Source: Reyranella massiliensis 521 (GTDB lineage: Bacteria > Pseudomonadota > Alphaproteobacteria > Reyranellales > Reyranellaceae). From it: a DNA stretch of 64,000 nt. The translations under genes and the position numbers were made by a program. Under the pieces are notes generated by a model. That model had not been told where the DNA came from. It saw only the letters and a list, made by a program, of their open reading frames with translations, and did no database searches. The DNA lies in contig NZ_HE997181.1 of NCBI RefSeq assembly GCF_000312425.1, positions 4,220,045 through 4,284,044 of the forward strand, in the 5' to 3' direction. Shown here in pieces: positions 46,743 through 54,785 of this stretch; position 1 is the first letter of the stretch; the number at the start of each line of letters is the position of its first letter.

Positions 46743-48106
46743 GACCGTGGCGAGTCGTCGGCACCGATCGGGGCGGAGACGCCGGTCCGGGACGGCGGCG
46801 CCGTCTGGCCGGAAAGTCGCAGCGTGCGCTCCAGCAGAAGCTCGTAGATCGGCCGCCCACCCAACGCCTGCGCCGTGGCATTGGAGGTCATGCAGGTCAC
46901 GATCAGCGGCAAGATGAGCGCATAGCCACCCGTCAGCTCCGCCGCCAACACGACACCAACCAGCGGCGCGCGGACAGTCGCGGCGAACAAACCGCCCATG
47001 GCCGCAATGGCGAAGGCCGCACTGGTAAGCGGCGGCGTCGGCAATGTGGCTTCCACCAGCAGACCAATGATCAGGCCCAGCGCCGTCGCAAGAGTGAGCA
47101 TCGGCGAGAAGATGCCGCCCGGCACACCCACCGGATAGCTCACCATTGCACCGATGAATCGGAGGACGACGAGCACAGCCAGGGTTGCCAGCGGCAGATG
47201 GCCGGTGACCAGTCCGGGGATCAGCAACTCCCCGCCGCCGACCGCCTGCGGCAGGATGAGCGCGAGCGCCCCCACCACGGCGCCGACGACCAGCGCCGGC
47301 ACGAACGGCACCTTGCGGAAGGTCTTTGCCGTCCAGTCCAGCATGAAGAGGATGGTTTGATTGAACAGCAGGCCTACGCCCCCCAACAGCACCCCGAGCG
47401 CGAGGAAGGCCGGCAGCATGGACAGGGGCATCTCGGCACTGTCGAGCTTCAGCTGAGGCGCCGTTCCTCCGACCAGTTCCATCGCGACGGCACTCGACAC
47501 CGATGCGATAATCACGGCGGTGTAGGCACGAAACGTGTAGGCGAACTGCTTTCGGGTTTCCTCGATGATGAACAGGATGGCCGCCAGCGGTGCGTTGAAG
47601 GCCGCCGCAAGTCCTGCCGCCGCGCCGGCGGCGAGAAGGCCGCGCAGCTCGCTTGTCTGAAACTTCAAGCGTTCGGCAATCGCTGCGGCAATGGAAGCGC
47701 CCATATGGATGGTCGGTCCCTCGCGGCCAGCGACGAGGCCTGACGACAGGGACAGGACACCGGCGACGAACTTCACCGGCAGAATGCGGCGCCAGCGGAC
47801 CTCGCGCAGGCCTTCCATGGCGCCTTCGATCTCCTGGACGCCACTGCCTGCCGCCTCCGGTGCAATCCGCCTCGTGAGGAAGAAGGAAATGACCAGGATT
47901 GCCGAGGCAATGGCCGCCGCCAGCAGAATAGCGCCAATACCGTGACCGAAGCGCGCCACTATCCACGATGGCCAGACCATCAGCGTGTCGACCACAAGAT
48001 GGAAGGCTGCCCCGACCACGCCGGTGAGCGCACCGCAAAGCGCTGCAAGAAGGTAGAACAAGCCGTCGGAGATCGGCGCCCTTTCTGGTCGATCTCCTGC
48101 TGTCAC
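46739..48106 (-). CDS. ClC-type chloride channel / H+:Cl- antiporter
   Basis: A 455-residue polytopic inner-membrane protein. GSGVQEIEGAMEG (selectivity region 1, with Val-Gln where GSGIP is usual), SSGLVAGREGPTIHMGASI (gating Glu in GREGP) and PVGVPGGIFSPMLTLA are ClC signatures. Gating Glu favours antiport. No CBS domains follow. The upstream frame extends into the neighbouring gene; GTG 48106 with a GGGGGG tract before it is the best start. Role: chloride or acid-stress homeostasis, unrelated to the adjacent B12 uptake genes as far as can be seen. Confidence 0.9.
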   Translation of the reverse strand: MTAGDRPERAPISDGLFYLLAALCGALTGVVGAAFHLVVDTLMVWPSWIVARFGHGIGAILLAAAIASAILVISFFLTRRIAPEAAGSGVQEIEGAMEGLREVRWRRILPVKFVAGVLSLSSGLVAGREGPTIHMGASIAAAIAERLKFQTSELRGLLAAGAAAGLAAAFNAPLAAILFIIEETRKQFAYTFRAYTAVIIASVSSAVAMELVGGTAPQLKLDSAEMPLSMLPAFLALGVLLGGVGLLFNQTILFMLDWTAKTFRKVPFVPALVVGAVVGALALILPQAVGGGELLIPGLVTGHLPLATLAVLVVLRFIGAMVSYPVGVPGGIFSPMLTLATALGLIIGLLVEATLPTPPLTSAAFAIAAMGGLFAATVRAPLVGVVLAAELTGGYALILPLIVTCMTSNATAQALGGRPIYELLLERTLRLSGQTAPPSRTGVSAPIGADDSPRS

Positions 48107-48155
48107 ACGCGCCCCCCGATGATGGCCGGCAATAATGCCCGTCGATCTCGTTCTG

Positions 48156-48899
48156 TCAAAGGCGGGCGCGCAGCAACCAGCCGTCGTCGGTCCGTAGTCG
48201 CTCGAACCGAACGCCGAATACGGCGTCGAGCCGCAGGTCGTCGAGCAGCGCAGGCGCCGGCGCATCGGCCACCACCGTTCCGCGATCGACCAGCACGATC
48301 CGGTCGAAGAAGCTGAAGGCGAGATCGAGATCGTGCACGACCACGATCGAAAGACGATTGCGGCCGCGCGCAGCCAGGGCCTGGATCACGTCCAGCCGAT
48401 GGCGGATGTCGAGACTGGCGGCGGGCTCGTCGGCCAGCAGCACCGGCGGATCGACGACCAGCACCGTTGCCAGCAGTACCCGCGCCCGCTCGCCGCCGGA
48501 CAGCGTCGACCAGCGCCGATGCCCCAGCTCCGCGAGTTCGAAGGCGGCGATGGTCTTGTCGACGGCCTCTTGCGCCACGTGTTCACCACGTTCCGCCCCG
48601 AGCTGCACCAGCTCACCGACGCTCAGATCCCAATGCGGGTCGAAATGCTGCGGCACGAAACCCAGTGCATGGGCGCGCGCGGCATGGGACAGCGAGGCGA
48701 GATCACAGTCGCCCAGCAGAATCCGGCCAGAGGTTGGCGCCTCGATGCCCGCCAGAACCTTCAACAGGGTCGACTTGCCAGCACCATTGGGGCCGATAAC
48801 AGCAACGGAGCCGGTCGGCCCCAAGGCCAGCGACAGGCCATCAAGCAAAGTGGCATTGCCGCGCTTCACCGTGAGCTTGTCGGCGATTAGCGCGGTCAT
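48156..48899 (-). CDS. btuD: ABC transporter ATPase, FecE/BtuD-like
   Basis: A 247-residue nucleotide-binding protein of the FhuC/BtuD class. Walker A GPNGAGKST (about 36-44), Q-loop FVPQHFDP, signature LSGGERARV, Walker B PVLLADEPAASLD and switch His in VVVHDLDLA are intact. It powers import through the adjacent permease. The ATG overlaps the permease stop (ATGA). The btu name is inferred from the riboswitch at the head of the operon; siderophore or metallophore import is the alternative. Confidence 0.85.
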   Translation of the reverse strand: MTALIADKLTVKRGNATLLDGLSLALGPTGSVAVIGPNGAGKSTLLKVLAGIEAPTSGRILLGDCDLASLSHAARAHALGFVPQHFDPHWDLSVGELVQLGAERGEHVAQEAVDKTIAAFELAELGHRRWSTLSGGERARVLLATVLVVDPPVLLADEPAASLDIRHRLDVIQALAARGRNRLSIVVVHDLDLAFSFFDRIVLVDRGTVVADAPAPALLDDLRLDAVFGVRFERLRTDDGWLLRARL

Positions 48900-49876
48900 G
48901 TGCGCAACCTGCGGGCCAGCAGCAGAATGAAGAACGGCCCCCCTGCAACCGCAGTCACGAGGCCGAGCGGAATCTCCGCCGGCGGCAGGGCCGATCTTGC
49001 AATAGCATCGGCCACCGTGACGACGATGGCTCCCACCAGAGCCGAAGCGGGCAACAAGGGCCGATGCAGCGGCCCCACCAGCCACCGCGCGATATGCGGC
49101 GAGGCGAGGCCCACGAAAGCCACGAGGCCCCCGAATGCCACGGCGGCAGCAACCACGACCGACCCTGCCAGCACCGCCAGCATGACAAAACGGGTCACGT
49201 TGAGCCCGAACGACGTTGCCATCGTCTCGCCGAGCCCCAGTATGTCGAGGTTGCGGGCCAGCACGAGAGTAAGGCCGAGACAGGCCGCCGAGATTGCCGC
49301 CATCAGGCCCAGTACGGGCCAGCTCGGCGTCTGCACGCCTCCCAGCACCCAACTCAGCACGATCTGCAGGCTTACCGTTTCGTCCGAGAGCGCCAGCATC
49401 AGGAAAGAACGCAGCGCGCCCAGGATCGCAGCCATGGCGACGCCTGCCAGCAGCATGCCGGCCGCATCGACCGCACCCGAAACACGCGAAATGCCGATGA
49501 CCAGGATCGTGGCGCCCCAGGCGCCGGCGAAGGCGAGCACCGGCAGGAGCAGCGACTGCGGCACGGCGAGCGGCACCAGCAACGCCACCGTGGCGCCCAG
49601 CGCCGCACCACCAGCCGAACCCAACAGATAGGGCTCAGCCAACGGGTTGCGAAAGACACCCTGAAAGACCGTGCCGCCCAGCCCCAGCAGTGCCCCGACC
49701 AAAGCGGCGGCCAGCACGCGCGGAATGCGCCATTCGACCAGCAGGCGCGCGCCGAGCGACGGATCGCCGGCGATGGCCCGCAACACGTCTTCCGGCGAGG
49801 CCCAATCATGACCGGCGCAAGCCGCGACGATGATCGCCAGCAGAAGCGCCAGAGCGAGAGACGCCCAAACCCTCAT
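48896..49876 (-). CDS. btuC: ABC transporter permease, FecCD/BtuC family
   Basis: A 326-residue permease with about nine or ten membrane segments. RIPRVLAAALVGALLGLGGTVFQGVFRNPLAEPYLLG is the FecCD signature, and FGGLVAFVGLASPHIARWLVGPLHRPLLPASALVGA is the cytoplasmic coupling-helix region. It carries a corrinoid or metal chelate across the inner membrane. It is coupled to genes on both sides by ATGA overlaps. BtuC versus siderophore permease is decided only by context. Confidence 0.87.
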   Translation of the reverse strand: MRVWASLALALLLAIIVAACAGHDWASPEDVLRAIAGDPSLGARLLVEWRIPRVLAAALVGALLGLGGTVFQGVFRNPLAEPYLLGSAGGAALGATVALLVPLAVPQSLLLPVLAFAGAWGATILVIGISRVSGAVDAAGMLLAGVAMAAILGALRSFLMLALSDETVSLQIVLSWVLGGVQTPSWPVLGLMAAISAACLGLTLVLARNLDILGLGETMATSFGLNVTRFVMLAVLAGSVVVAAAVAFGGLVAFVGLASPHIARWLVGPLHRPLLPASALVGAIVVTVADAIARSALPPAEIPLGLVTAVAGGPFFILLLARRLRT

Positions 49877-50766
49877 TGCCTGGCCGTCGCCGATGGATGC
49901 AGCACCACCGCCAGCTTCTCCACGCCGGCAATCGTGCGCGGTCCGGGGATCAGCAACTCGGCACGGACGACAGTGAAGGCCCGCCCGCCGCGAACCGCGC
50001 GCATATCGGCCCAGCCCGGCCGCGCAACCAGCTCTTTCAAATCCTTGTCACCGCCGGCGAACAAGAGCACGTCGGGATCGGACTTCAGCACCGCCTCGGG
50101 CGAGATCTGCGCAATGGCGCCACTGTCCAACGCGAACCGGCCACCGGCCATCAGCACGGCATCCCCCGTATAAGTGCCGGGGCGGGCAATCAGCAGCAGG
50201 CCGTTGCCCAGCCGGCCGGTGATCATCACCACGCTCGGCCGCGGCAAGCCTTCGACCTGCTTCTCGACCTTGTCGAGCCTCGCTTGCAGTTCCGCTGCCA
50301 GCGCTTCGCCGCGCTCCGGCACACCGCATATCTTCCCAAGCAGCCGGATGTTATCGAGGATCTCCGGCACGCGACGATGCAGCAGCACCAGCACCGGAAT
50401 ACCGAGCCGCTCCATCGGTTCGACGAGCTGGTTGGCTGCCTGGCGTGCCGGCGTCACCACCACGAGATCTGGCTTGCGGTCGACCACGGCATCCACCGAG
50501 AAGCCGAGCCGACCGCCGACCAGCGGCTTGCCCAGCACCTCGGGCGGGAACCGCGTGAAGGCCTCGATGCCGACGATTCGATTGGCGAGGCCCAGAGCCG
50601 CCACCATTTCGGTGTTGGACGCGAAGATCGTCACGATGCGTTGCGGCGGCACTGGCACGGTGACTTCGCGCCCGAACGCATCACGGACCGTCGCAGGTTG
50701 CGCCACTACGTTCGCACTCGACAGTGCGAACGCCGCCATCAGAAGCGCAAGCCCTGCCCTCAGCAT
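49873..50766 (-). CDS. btuF: Periplasmic substrate-binding protein, BtuF/FepB-like
   Basis: A 297-residue protein with a signal peptide (LRAGLALLMAAFALSSANVVAQ). The class III binding-protein fold of BtuF/HemV/FhuD is shown by PPQRIVTIFASNTEMVAALGLANRIVGIEAF, KPDLVVVTPA and VLKSDPDVLLFAGGDKDLKEL. It would deliver corrinoid or chelated metal from the TonB receptor to the permease. The start at 50766 shares one base with the receptor stop (TGATG). Confidence 0.85.
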   Translation of the reverse strand: MLRAGLALLMAAFALSSANVVAQPATVRDAFGREVTVPVPPQRIVTIFASNTEMVAALGLANRIVGIEAFTRFPPEVLGKPLVGGRLGFSVDAVVDRKPDLVVVTPARQAANQLVEPMERLGIPVLVLLHRRVPEILDNIRLLGKICGVPERGEALAAELQARLDKVEKQVEGLPRPSVVMITGRLGNGLLLIARPGTYTGDAVLMAGGRFALDSGAIAQISPEAVLKSDPDVLLFAGGDKDLKELVARPGWADMRAVRGGRAFTVVRAELLIPGPRTIAGVEKLAVVLHPSATARQ

Positions 50767-52970
50767 CAGAACCGGAACTGGAAGCCCATGATGAACTCGC
50801 GGCCGGCCATCGAAGTACCGCAGGCGCCGTTCTGGTTGGCCTGAATGGCCACGCACGGAACCTGATCCTGAGCAATGAAGATCGGATGGGCGTTCACGTT
50901 GAAGATGTTGTTCACTGCGGCGAAGACCTTGATGCCCCTGTACACCTCGACCTCACCACGCATCTTCCAGATCCAGAACGGATCCTTCTGATAGACCGTC
51001 GTGCTGCGGATCTGGCCCGGGAAGAAAACCGGCGAGAGGCTTTCTTCAGTATTGTACCACATCGGACCGCGCAGGATGCCGAGAAGCTGGAAGCTCCAGG
51101 GTATCCTGGTGCCGGTCTGGCCGAACTGCGTGCCGATATCCATGCCGTACTGGTTGATCCGCGTGGCCATGCCGGTACCCGCCGCGGCCGGCGCCCCATA
51201 GTCGACCATCTTGAAGTTGTAGTAGCCGTTGCCGAAGACTTTCCAGTTCCAGCTCTCCTCGAAAGGCAGCTTGAAGCTCCTCACCAGGTCGGCCTCGGCC
51301 TGAAATTCGAGACCCTGGACCACGATGTTGGCCGGATTGTTCTGGTAGACTTGAATCGTGCGGCCGCCGACCGAAGAGGCCGTGACCGCCGAGATGCGGT
51401 TGGCGATCGTGTTCTGGAACACCACGGCGTCGAAACGGCCACCATCCCAGGTGAGCGTCGTGCCCGCCTCCATCTGCTGGGCCGTCTCCGCATACAGCCC
51501 CGGATTGCCGAAGATCGTCGTGCCGATCGGCGTAACCGTGAAATTGGCGCCGAGTTCGGTCGCCGTCGGCGCGCGGAAGCCGGTCGATGCTCCGGCACGG
51601 AAGCCCAGCCAGTCGGTCGCCTGGAAGGTGGCACCGGCCATCCAGGTCGTGACCTGGTAGTTGGTGCTGCCGGTGATCAGGGTCGGCGAATAGGGCGTCC
51701 AGTCGAGTGCCGTCGTGCCGAAGGTTTGGCGGATGCCGCCGCGCACGACGAGACGATCATCGATCAGACTTTGCGAGTCTTCGAGGTAGAAGGCGAAGAC
51801 GTTGTCGGTCTGGTTGTTGTCCTGCGGCGAGGCCTGCGTCACTGCCGCACCGCCGACCCGGTTGCGGTCGGACCGCAGCCAGCTCCTTTCCCAGTCGATA
51901 CCGACCAGGAGCTGGTTGCCTTTCCAGACATTGAAGCTCGGCTGGAAGCGTGTGCCGAGAACGTCGAGCTGGCGCCGGTTGTAGTCGGTGAAGGTCCGGT
52001 TCGGGATGGTGTTGAGGGCGCTGAGCGGCGAGGGATTGTTCAGCGCATCGACATCGTTGACGTAATAGGCCTGGAAGAAATAGTTCATCACCTTGTCGGG
52101 CGTGTTGCCGGTGATGCTGATGTCGAAAGACGCGTTGGTGCGGGTATCGAAGGCGAAGATGTTGGCGGCCGAGCCACGGAAGCCGGCGTTGTAGATGCCG
52201 TCCGTGCGCGCCGTCATATCGATGCGGTTGTTTTCGTTGAACTGGTAGCCGAACGCCCCGGTGGCGCTGAAGCGGGTCCAGGCCGTGTTCTCTTCGGACT
52301 TGCCGCCGGGGATGGCGTAGTTGCCACGTGTGCTGGAAGCAACACCGCCGTAGTAGTCGAAGCCCCCCTTCGTGACGCCGCCATACTGGGCCTGCCCCTC
52401 GAAGAGATCCCATGATCCGGCCGAGCCCTCGATGAAGCCACCGGGCGCCGTGCGACCATTCTTCAGAATGATGTTGATGACACCGCCCATGTTCTGGCTG
52501 CCGTAGACCACAGAGCTAGGCCCGCGCACGATCTCGATGCGCTGGATATCGGCATTCGACAGTTTGGAGACATTGGCGGTGCCGGCGCGATGGCCGTTGA
52601 TCAGCACCAGCACCTGGCTGCGGAAATCGCGGCCCTGGCCCTCGGTCTGCGCACCACGAATGTTGATCGAGGTCTGGCCGGGCGTCCATTCGCTCATGAA
52701 GCCCACGGCATTTTCCGACAGCAGCTCGGCGACCGAACGCGCCGTCGACTTCTCGATGCGATCTTGATGGATGATCTGCACCGTACCGGCAATGCGATTG
52801 ATCGGCTCGTAGCGGCCGGTCGCGGTGATGAAGCCTTCGGGCAGCGTATGCATGGCGTCCTTCGCCGGTGCTGGCGTCGGCGCCTGGCCTTGCGACTGAT
52901 CCTGCGCGATGGACGGGACCGAGGCGAAGGCAATGCTCCCCCAAACGAGCGAAGCATAGAGCCGGTTCAT
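50766..52970 (-). CDS. btuB: TonB-dependent outer-membrane receptor, BtuB-like
   Basis: A 734-residue receptor. After a signal peptide (cleavage near residue 22, SIAQ) comes a plug domain with INRIAGTVQIIHQDRI, INIRGAQTEGQGRDFRSQVLVLINGHRAG and IEIVRGPSSVVYGSQNMGGVINI. A 22-stranded barrel follows, ending in Phe (GFQFRF). Energised by TonB, it imports large or scarce ligands. Because a cobalamin riboswitch leads the operon, B12 is the best guess; a Zur-like operator leaves a zinc chelate possible. It overlaps the methyltransferase gene by four bases. Confidence 0.88.
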   Translation of the reverse strand: MNRLYASLVWGSIAFASVPSIAQDQSQGQAPTPAPAKDAMHTLPEGFITATGRYEPINRIAGTVQIIHQDRIEKSTARSVAELLSENAVGFMSEWTPGQTSINIRGAQTEGQGRDFRSQVLVLINGHRAGTANVSKLSNADIQRIEIVRGPSSVVYGSQNMGGVINIILKNGRTAPGGFIEGSAGSWDLFEGQAQYGGVTKGGFDYYGGVASSTRGNYAIPGGKSEENTAWTRFSATGAFGYQFNENNRIDMTARTDGIYNAGFRGSAANIFAFDTRTNASFDISITGNTPDKVMNYFFQAYYVNDVDALNNPSPLSALNTIPNRTFTDYNRRQLDVLGTRFQPSFNVWKGNQLLVGIDWERSWLRSDRNRVGGAAVTQASPQDNNQTDNVFAFYLEDSQSLIDDRLVVRGGIRQTFGTTALDWTPYSPTLITGSTNYQVTTWMAGATFQATDWLGFRAGASTGFRAPTATELGANFTVTPIGTTIFGNPGLYAETAQQMEAGTTLTWDGGRFDAVVFQNTIANRISAVTASSVGGRTIQVYQNNPANIVVQGLEFQAEADLVRSFKLPFEESWNWKVFGNGYYNFKMVDYGAPAAAGTGMATRINQYGMDIGTQFGQTGTRIPWSFQLLGILRGPMWYNTEESLSPVFFPGQIRSTTVYQKDPFWIWKMRGEVEVYRGIKVFAAVNNIFNVNAHPIFIAQDQVPCVAIQANQNGACGTSMAGREFIMGFQFRF

Positions 52971-53701
52971 TTATTCCCCCAAACGAGAACGGCAGTTCTT
53001 CTGAGAATATCGAGACGAAAACCCTGGTCGATGCGTTTCGCGTTGCCGGCGAGATGCGCATGCAGATGAGCGCGACGCTCATCTGCGTCGGACCAACCGA
53101 GCCGGCCAGCCATCCAATGCGCAAGCTGGTCGAGATCGGATACGATGCCCGTGAACGTCCAATCGACGAAGGCTGCCTCCTGCGGCCGCGACGCCGAGGA
53201 CAGTCCCCGCATCACGATGTCGATGCCGGGCGTTTCGTCTTCACGATGCCATTCCGATGGCAGGCATCCCGCAAAGCACAGCCCCTTGGGGCCGGCATGC
53301 GCCGGCACGACCCAGACGACGGCGTTGCGAGCCCAGGTCCGGCAACGCGCGAGAAAAGCCTCAGGTTGATCGAACAAGGCCGGCATGGTCGCCGCCAGCA
53401 CCGTGTCGTGCATCCCCGCCGCGACATCCGCCTCCGCCCAGCCGGCTTCGACGATGCGTGGCGGATTGTCGAGCCGAGCCAGGCGACGGCGCATGGTCGG
53501 CGAAGGTTCGATGGCCGTCCACGGCAGCGCCGGATCGCGCAGTGCCGCTCCAAGCTGACCACCACCAGCACCGACATCGAGCAGTTCGCCGACCGCCGGC
53601 ACCATGCGTCGCACCAGCGGCGCGATGCTGGGCACATAGTCTGATGTGTCGATCGCCGAGGCATAGAGCTCGAGCGGATCGAGAGTGTTCTTTGGGCTCA
53701 T
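52967..53701 (-). CDS. Class I SAM-dependent methyltransferase in the B12 uptake operon
   Basis: A 244-residue protein. ELLDVGAGGGQLGAALRD (about residues 38-55) is the SAM-binding glycine motif, with IEPSPTMRRRLARL as the acidic loop. The C-terminal part (VDWTFTGIVSDLDQLAHWMAGRLGW) resembles the class I methyltransferase 11 group. It is the first gene of a riboswitch-led operon, coupled by ATGA to the TonB receptor, so it may modify the imported ligand or a corrinoid precursor. No known B12 enzyme matches it. The start at 53701 has only a modest CTGAAG. Confidence 0.8.
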   Translation of the reverse strand: MSPKNTLDPLELYASAIDTSDYVPSIAPLVRRMVPAVGELLDVGAGGGQLGAALRDPALPWTAIEPSPTMRRRLARLDNPPRIVEAGWAEADVAAGMHDTVLAATMPALFDQPEAFLARCRTWARNAVVWVVPAHAGPKGLCFAGCLPSEWHREDETPGIDIVMRGLSSASRPQEAAFVDWTFTGIVSDLDQLAHWMAGRLGWSDADERRAHLHAHLAGNAKRIDQGFRLDILRRTAVLVWGNK

Positions 53702-53718
53702 CTTCAGAATTTCTGTAT

Positions 53719-53736
53719 GTTATGTTATAACATAAC
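53719..53736. promoter_or_regulatory. Zur-like operator palindrome
   Basis: A perfect 18-bp palindrome, GTTATGTTATAACATAAC, conspicuously AT-rich in this genome. Its core TATGTTATAACATA matches the known proteobacterial Zur (zinc uptake regulator) box pattern, as I recall it. It lies 18 bases upstream of the methyltransferase start and overlaps the -10 of a candidate promoter, the classical position for repression. Confidence 0.7.
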
Positions 53737-53754
53737 TACCATTCATAATCTCAA
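53725..53754 (-). promoter_or_regulatory. Candidate second promoter of the B12 uptake operon
   Basis: On the minus strand TTGAGA (53754-53749) and TTATAA (53730-53725) are separated by 18 bases. Transcription would begin near 53718, giving a short leader that bypasses the riboswitch. The -10 lies inside the Zur-like palindrome. Confidence 0.45.
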
Positions 53755-53935
53755 ATGGCGATGGGTAAGTGCTTGTGGTGATCCATAGATTCTTCACGTC
53801 AGACTCGCGGCACACGTCTCGACGTCACCGCGAACAGTAGCCTTCCCGCGCCATGCCGCTGCGAGCGGCCGACAACAAGTCGGTTGCTACATTGGAACAC
53901 CCCGCCCAATGCGTTCGCGCGTGACCGCGGCTGGT

Positions 53936-54109
53936 GGCAGGTCTCCTGGCTTGCGGGTCCCAGCCTTCGCCCGCCTTCCCAGGAACCTCACGGTGCCCAG
54001 TGGCATCTTGGTCGAAAGCTCGCCGCTCACAGTTGCGGGGGCAGCCACGGAATTGCTCGCCAAAGCGAACGCACCGCGTTCCCTATTGATCCCCCGAAGG
54101 GGAACCACC
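53936..54109 (-). ncRNA. Cobalamin riboswitch
   Basis: Read on the minus strand, the full cobalamin riboswitch core is present in order: a 5' GGTGGTTCCCC pairing region, GGGAACGCGGTG, AATTCCGTGGCTGCCCCCGC, the B12 box-like CAACTGTGAGCGG, GCCACTGGGCACC, CTGGGAAGGCG and a terminal AGCCAGGAGACCTGCC. It binds adenosyl- or methylcobalamin and normally shuts down downstream expression. Downstream on this strand are the methyltransferase-btuB-btuF-btuC-btuD genes, starting 235 bases away. The expression platform is not obvious: no T-run terminator follows. Confidence 0.96.
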
Positions 54110-54115
54110 GCTCAT

Positions 54116-54145
54116 CGTTTTGGCAGTGGAGATGAAACGCGTCAA
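54116..54145 (-). promoter_or_regulatory. Candidate promoter of the riboswitch transcript
   Basis: On the minus strand TTGACG (54145-54140) is followed after 17-18 bases by a weak CAAAAC/AAAACG. Initiation about 7 bases further would fall at the riboswitch 5' end (54109). It lies within 35 bases of the bluB stop. Confidence 0.4.
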
Positions 54146-54149
54146 GACG

Positions 54150-54785
54150 TCAGCGGATGAACACGACGTCCTTGAGGTCGCTGCGCACTTCCCAGTGGTG
54201 TCGTTCGAGTTCGGGATCGAGATGCTCTTCGGCCGGTAAGCCGAGACAGAGATAGGCGACGAGACTCCAGCCGGCCGGAACGTCGAGCACGCGTGTCACT
54301 GCCTTGGGATCGAGAATCGAAACCCACCCCATGCCGATGCCATCGGCACGAGCAGCGAGCCACAACGTCTGGATCGCAGCAACCACGGAGTAGTGCAAGG
54401 TTTCCGGCATGGTCTGCTGGCCGAGCCCGCTACCGCTGTGCGTGCCATCGTCGGAGAAGACCGCGAGATGCACCGGAGCTTCCTTCAGCCCGGCGAGTTT
54501 CAGCCCGGCATAGATCTCCTGCTTCTCGCCGACATAGCCGGCCAGTGCCTTCTTGTTGGCCTGCGTGAAGCTCTCGACCACGGCGCGACGACGCTCGGGC
54601 GATTCGACATGAACGAACCGCCAAGGCTGGCTGAGTCCAACCGACGGCGCATGGCTTGCGATTTCGAGCAGATCGTCGATACGCTCGCGCGCTACGGGAT
54701 CGGTGCGGAAACGCCGCACATCGCGCCGCCACAAAACGAGATCGCGAAACTCCTTGCGAAAGGCGGCGTCGAAGTCGGGTGTCAT
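54150..54785 (-). CDS. bluB: 5,6-dimethylbenzimidazole synthase
   Basis: A 211-residue flavin-destructase of the nitroreductase fold that converts FMNH2 and O2 to dimethylbenzimidazole, the lower ligand of B12. FRDLVLWRRDVRRFRTDPV, IASHAPSVGLSQPWRFVHV and GIGMGWVSILDP are BluB signatures. ATG 54785 overlaps the cobB stop (ATGA), the pattern throughout this operon; ATG 54794 is the alternative. It is the last gene of the biosynthetic half, followed by the riboswitch and uptake operon. Confidence 0.95.
   Translation of the reverse strand: MTPDFDAAFRKEFRDLVLWRRDVRRFRTDPVARERIDDLLEIASHAPSVGLSQPWRFVHVESPERRRAVVESFTQANKKALAGYVGEKQEIYAGLKLAGLKEAPVHLAVFSDDGTHSGSGLGQQTMPETLHYSVVAAIQTLWLAARADGIGMGWVSILDPKAVTRVLDVPAGWSLVAYLCLGLPAEEHLDPELERHHWEVRSDLKDVVFIR

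Noticed and set aside
46458..48038. A 526-codon minus-strand frame
   Set aside because: It is a shadow of the ClC channel gene in another frame; only the channel frame shows ClC signatures.
48156..49352. A 398-codon version of the ABC ATPase
   Set aside because: The N-terminal 151 codons overlap the permease out of frame. Walker A and family length fit the start at 48899.
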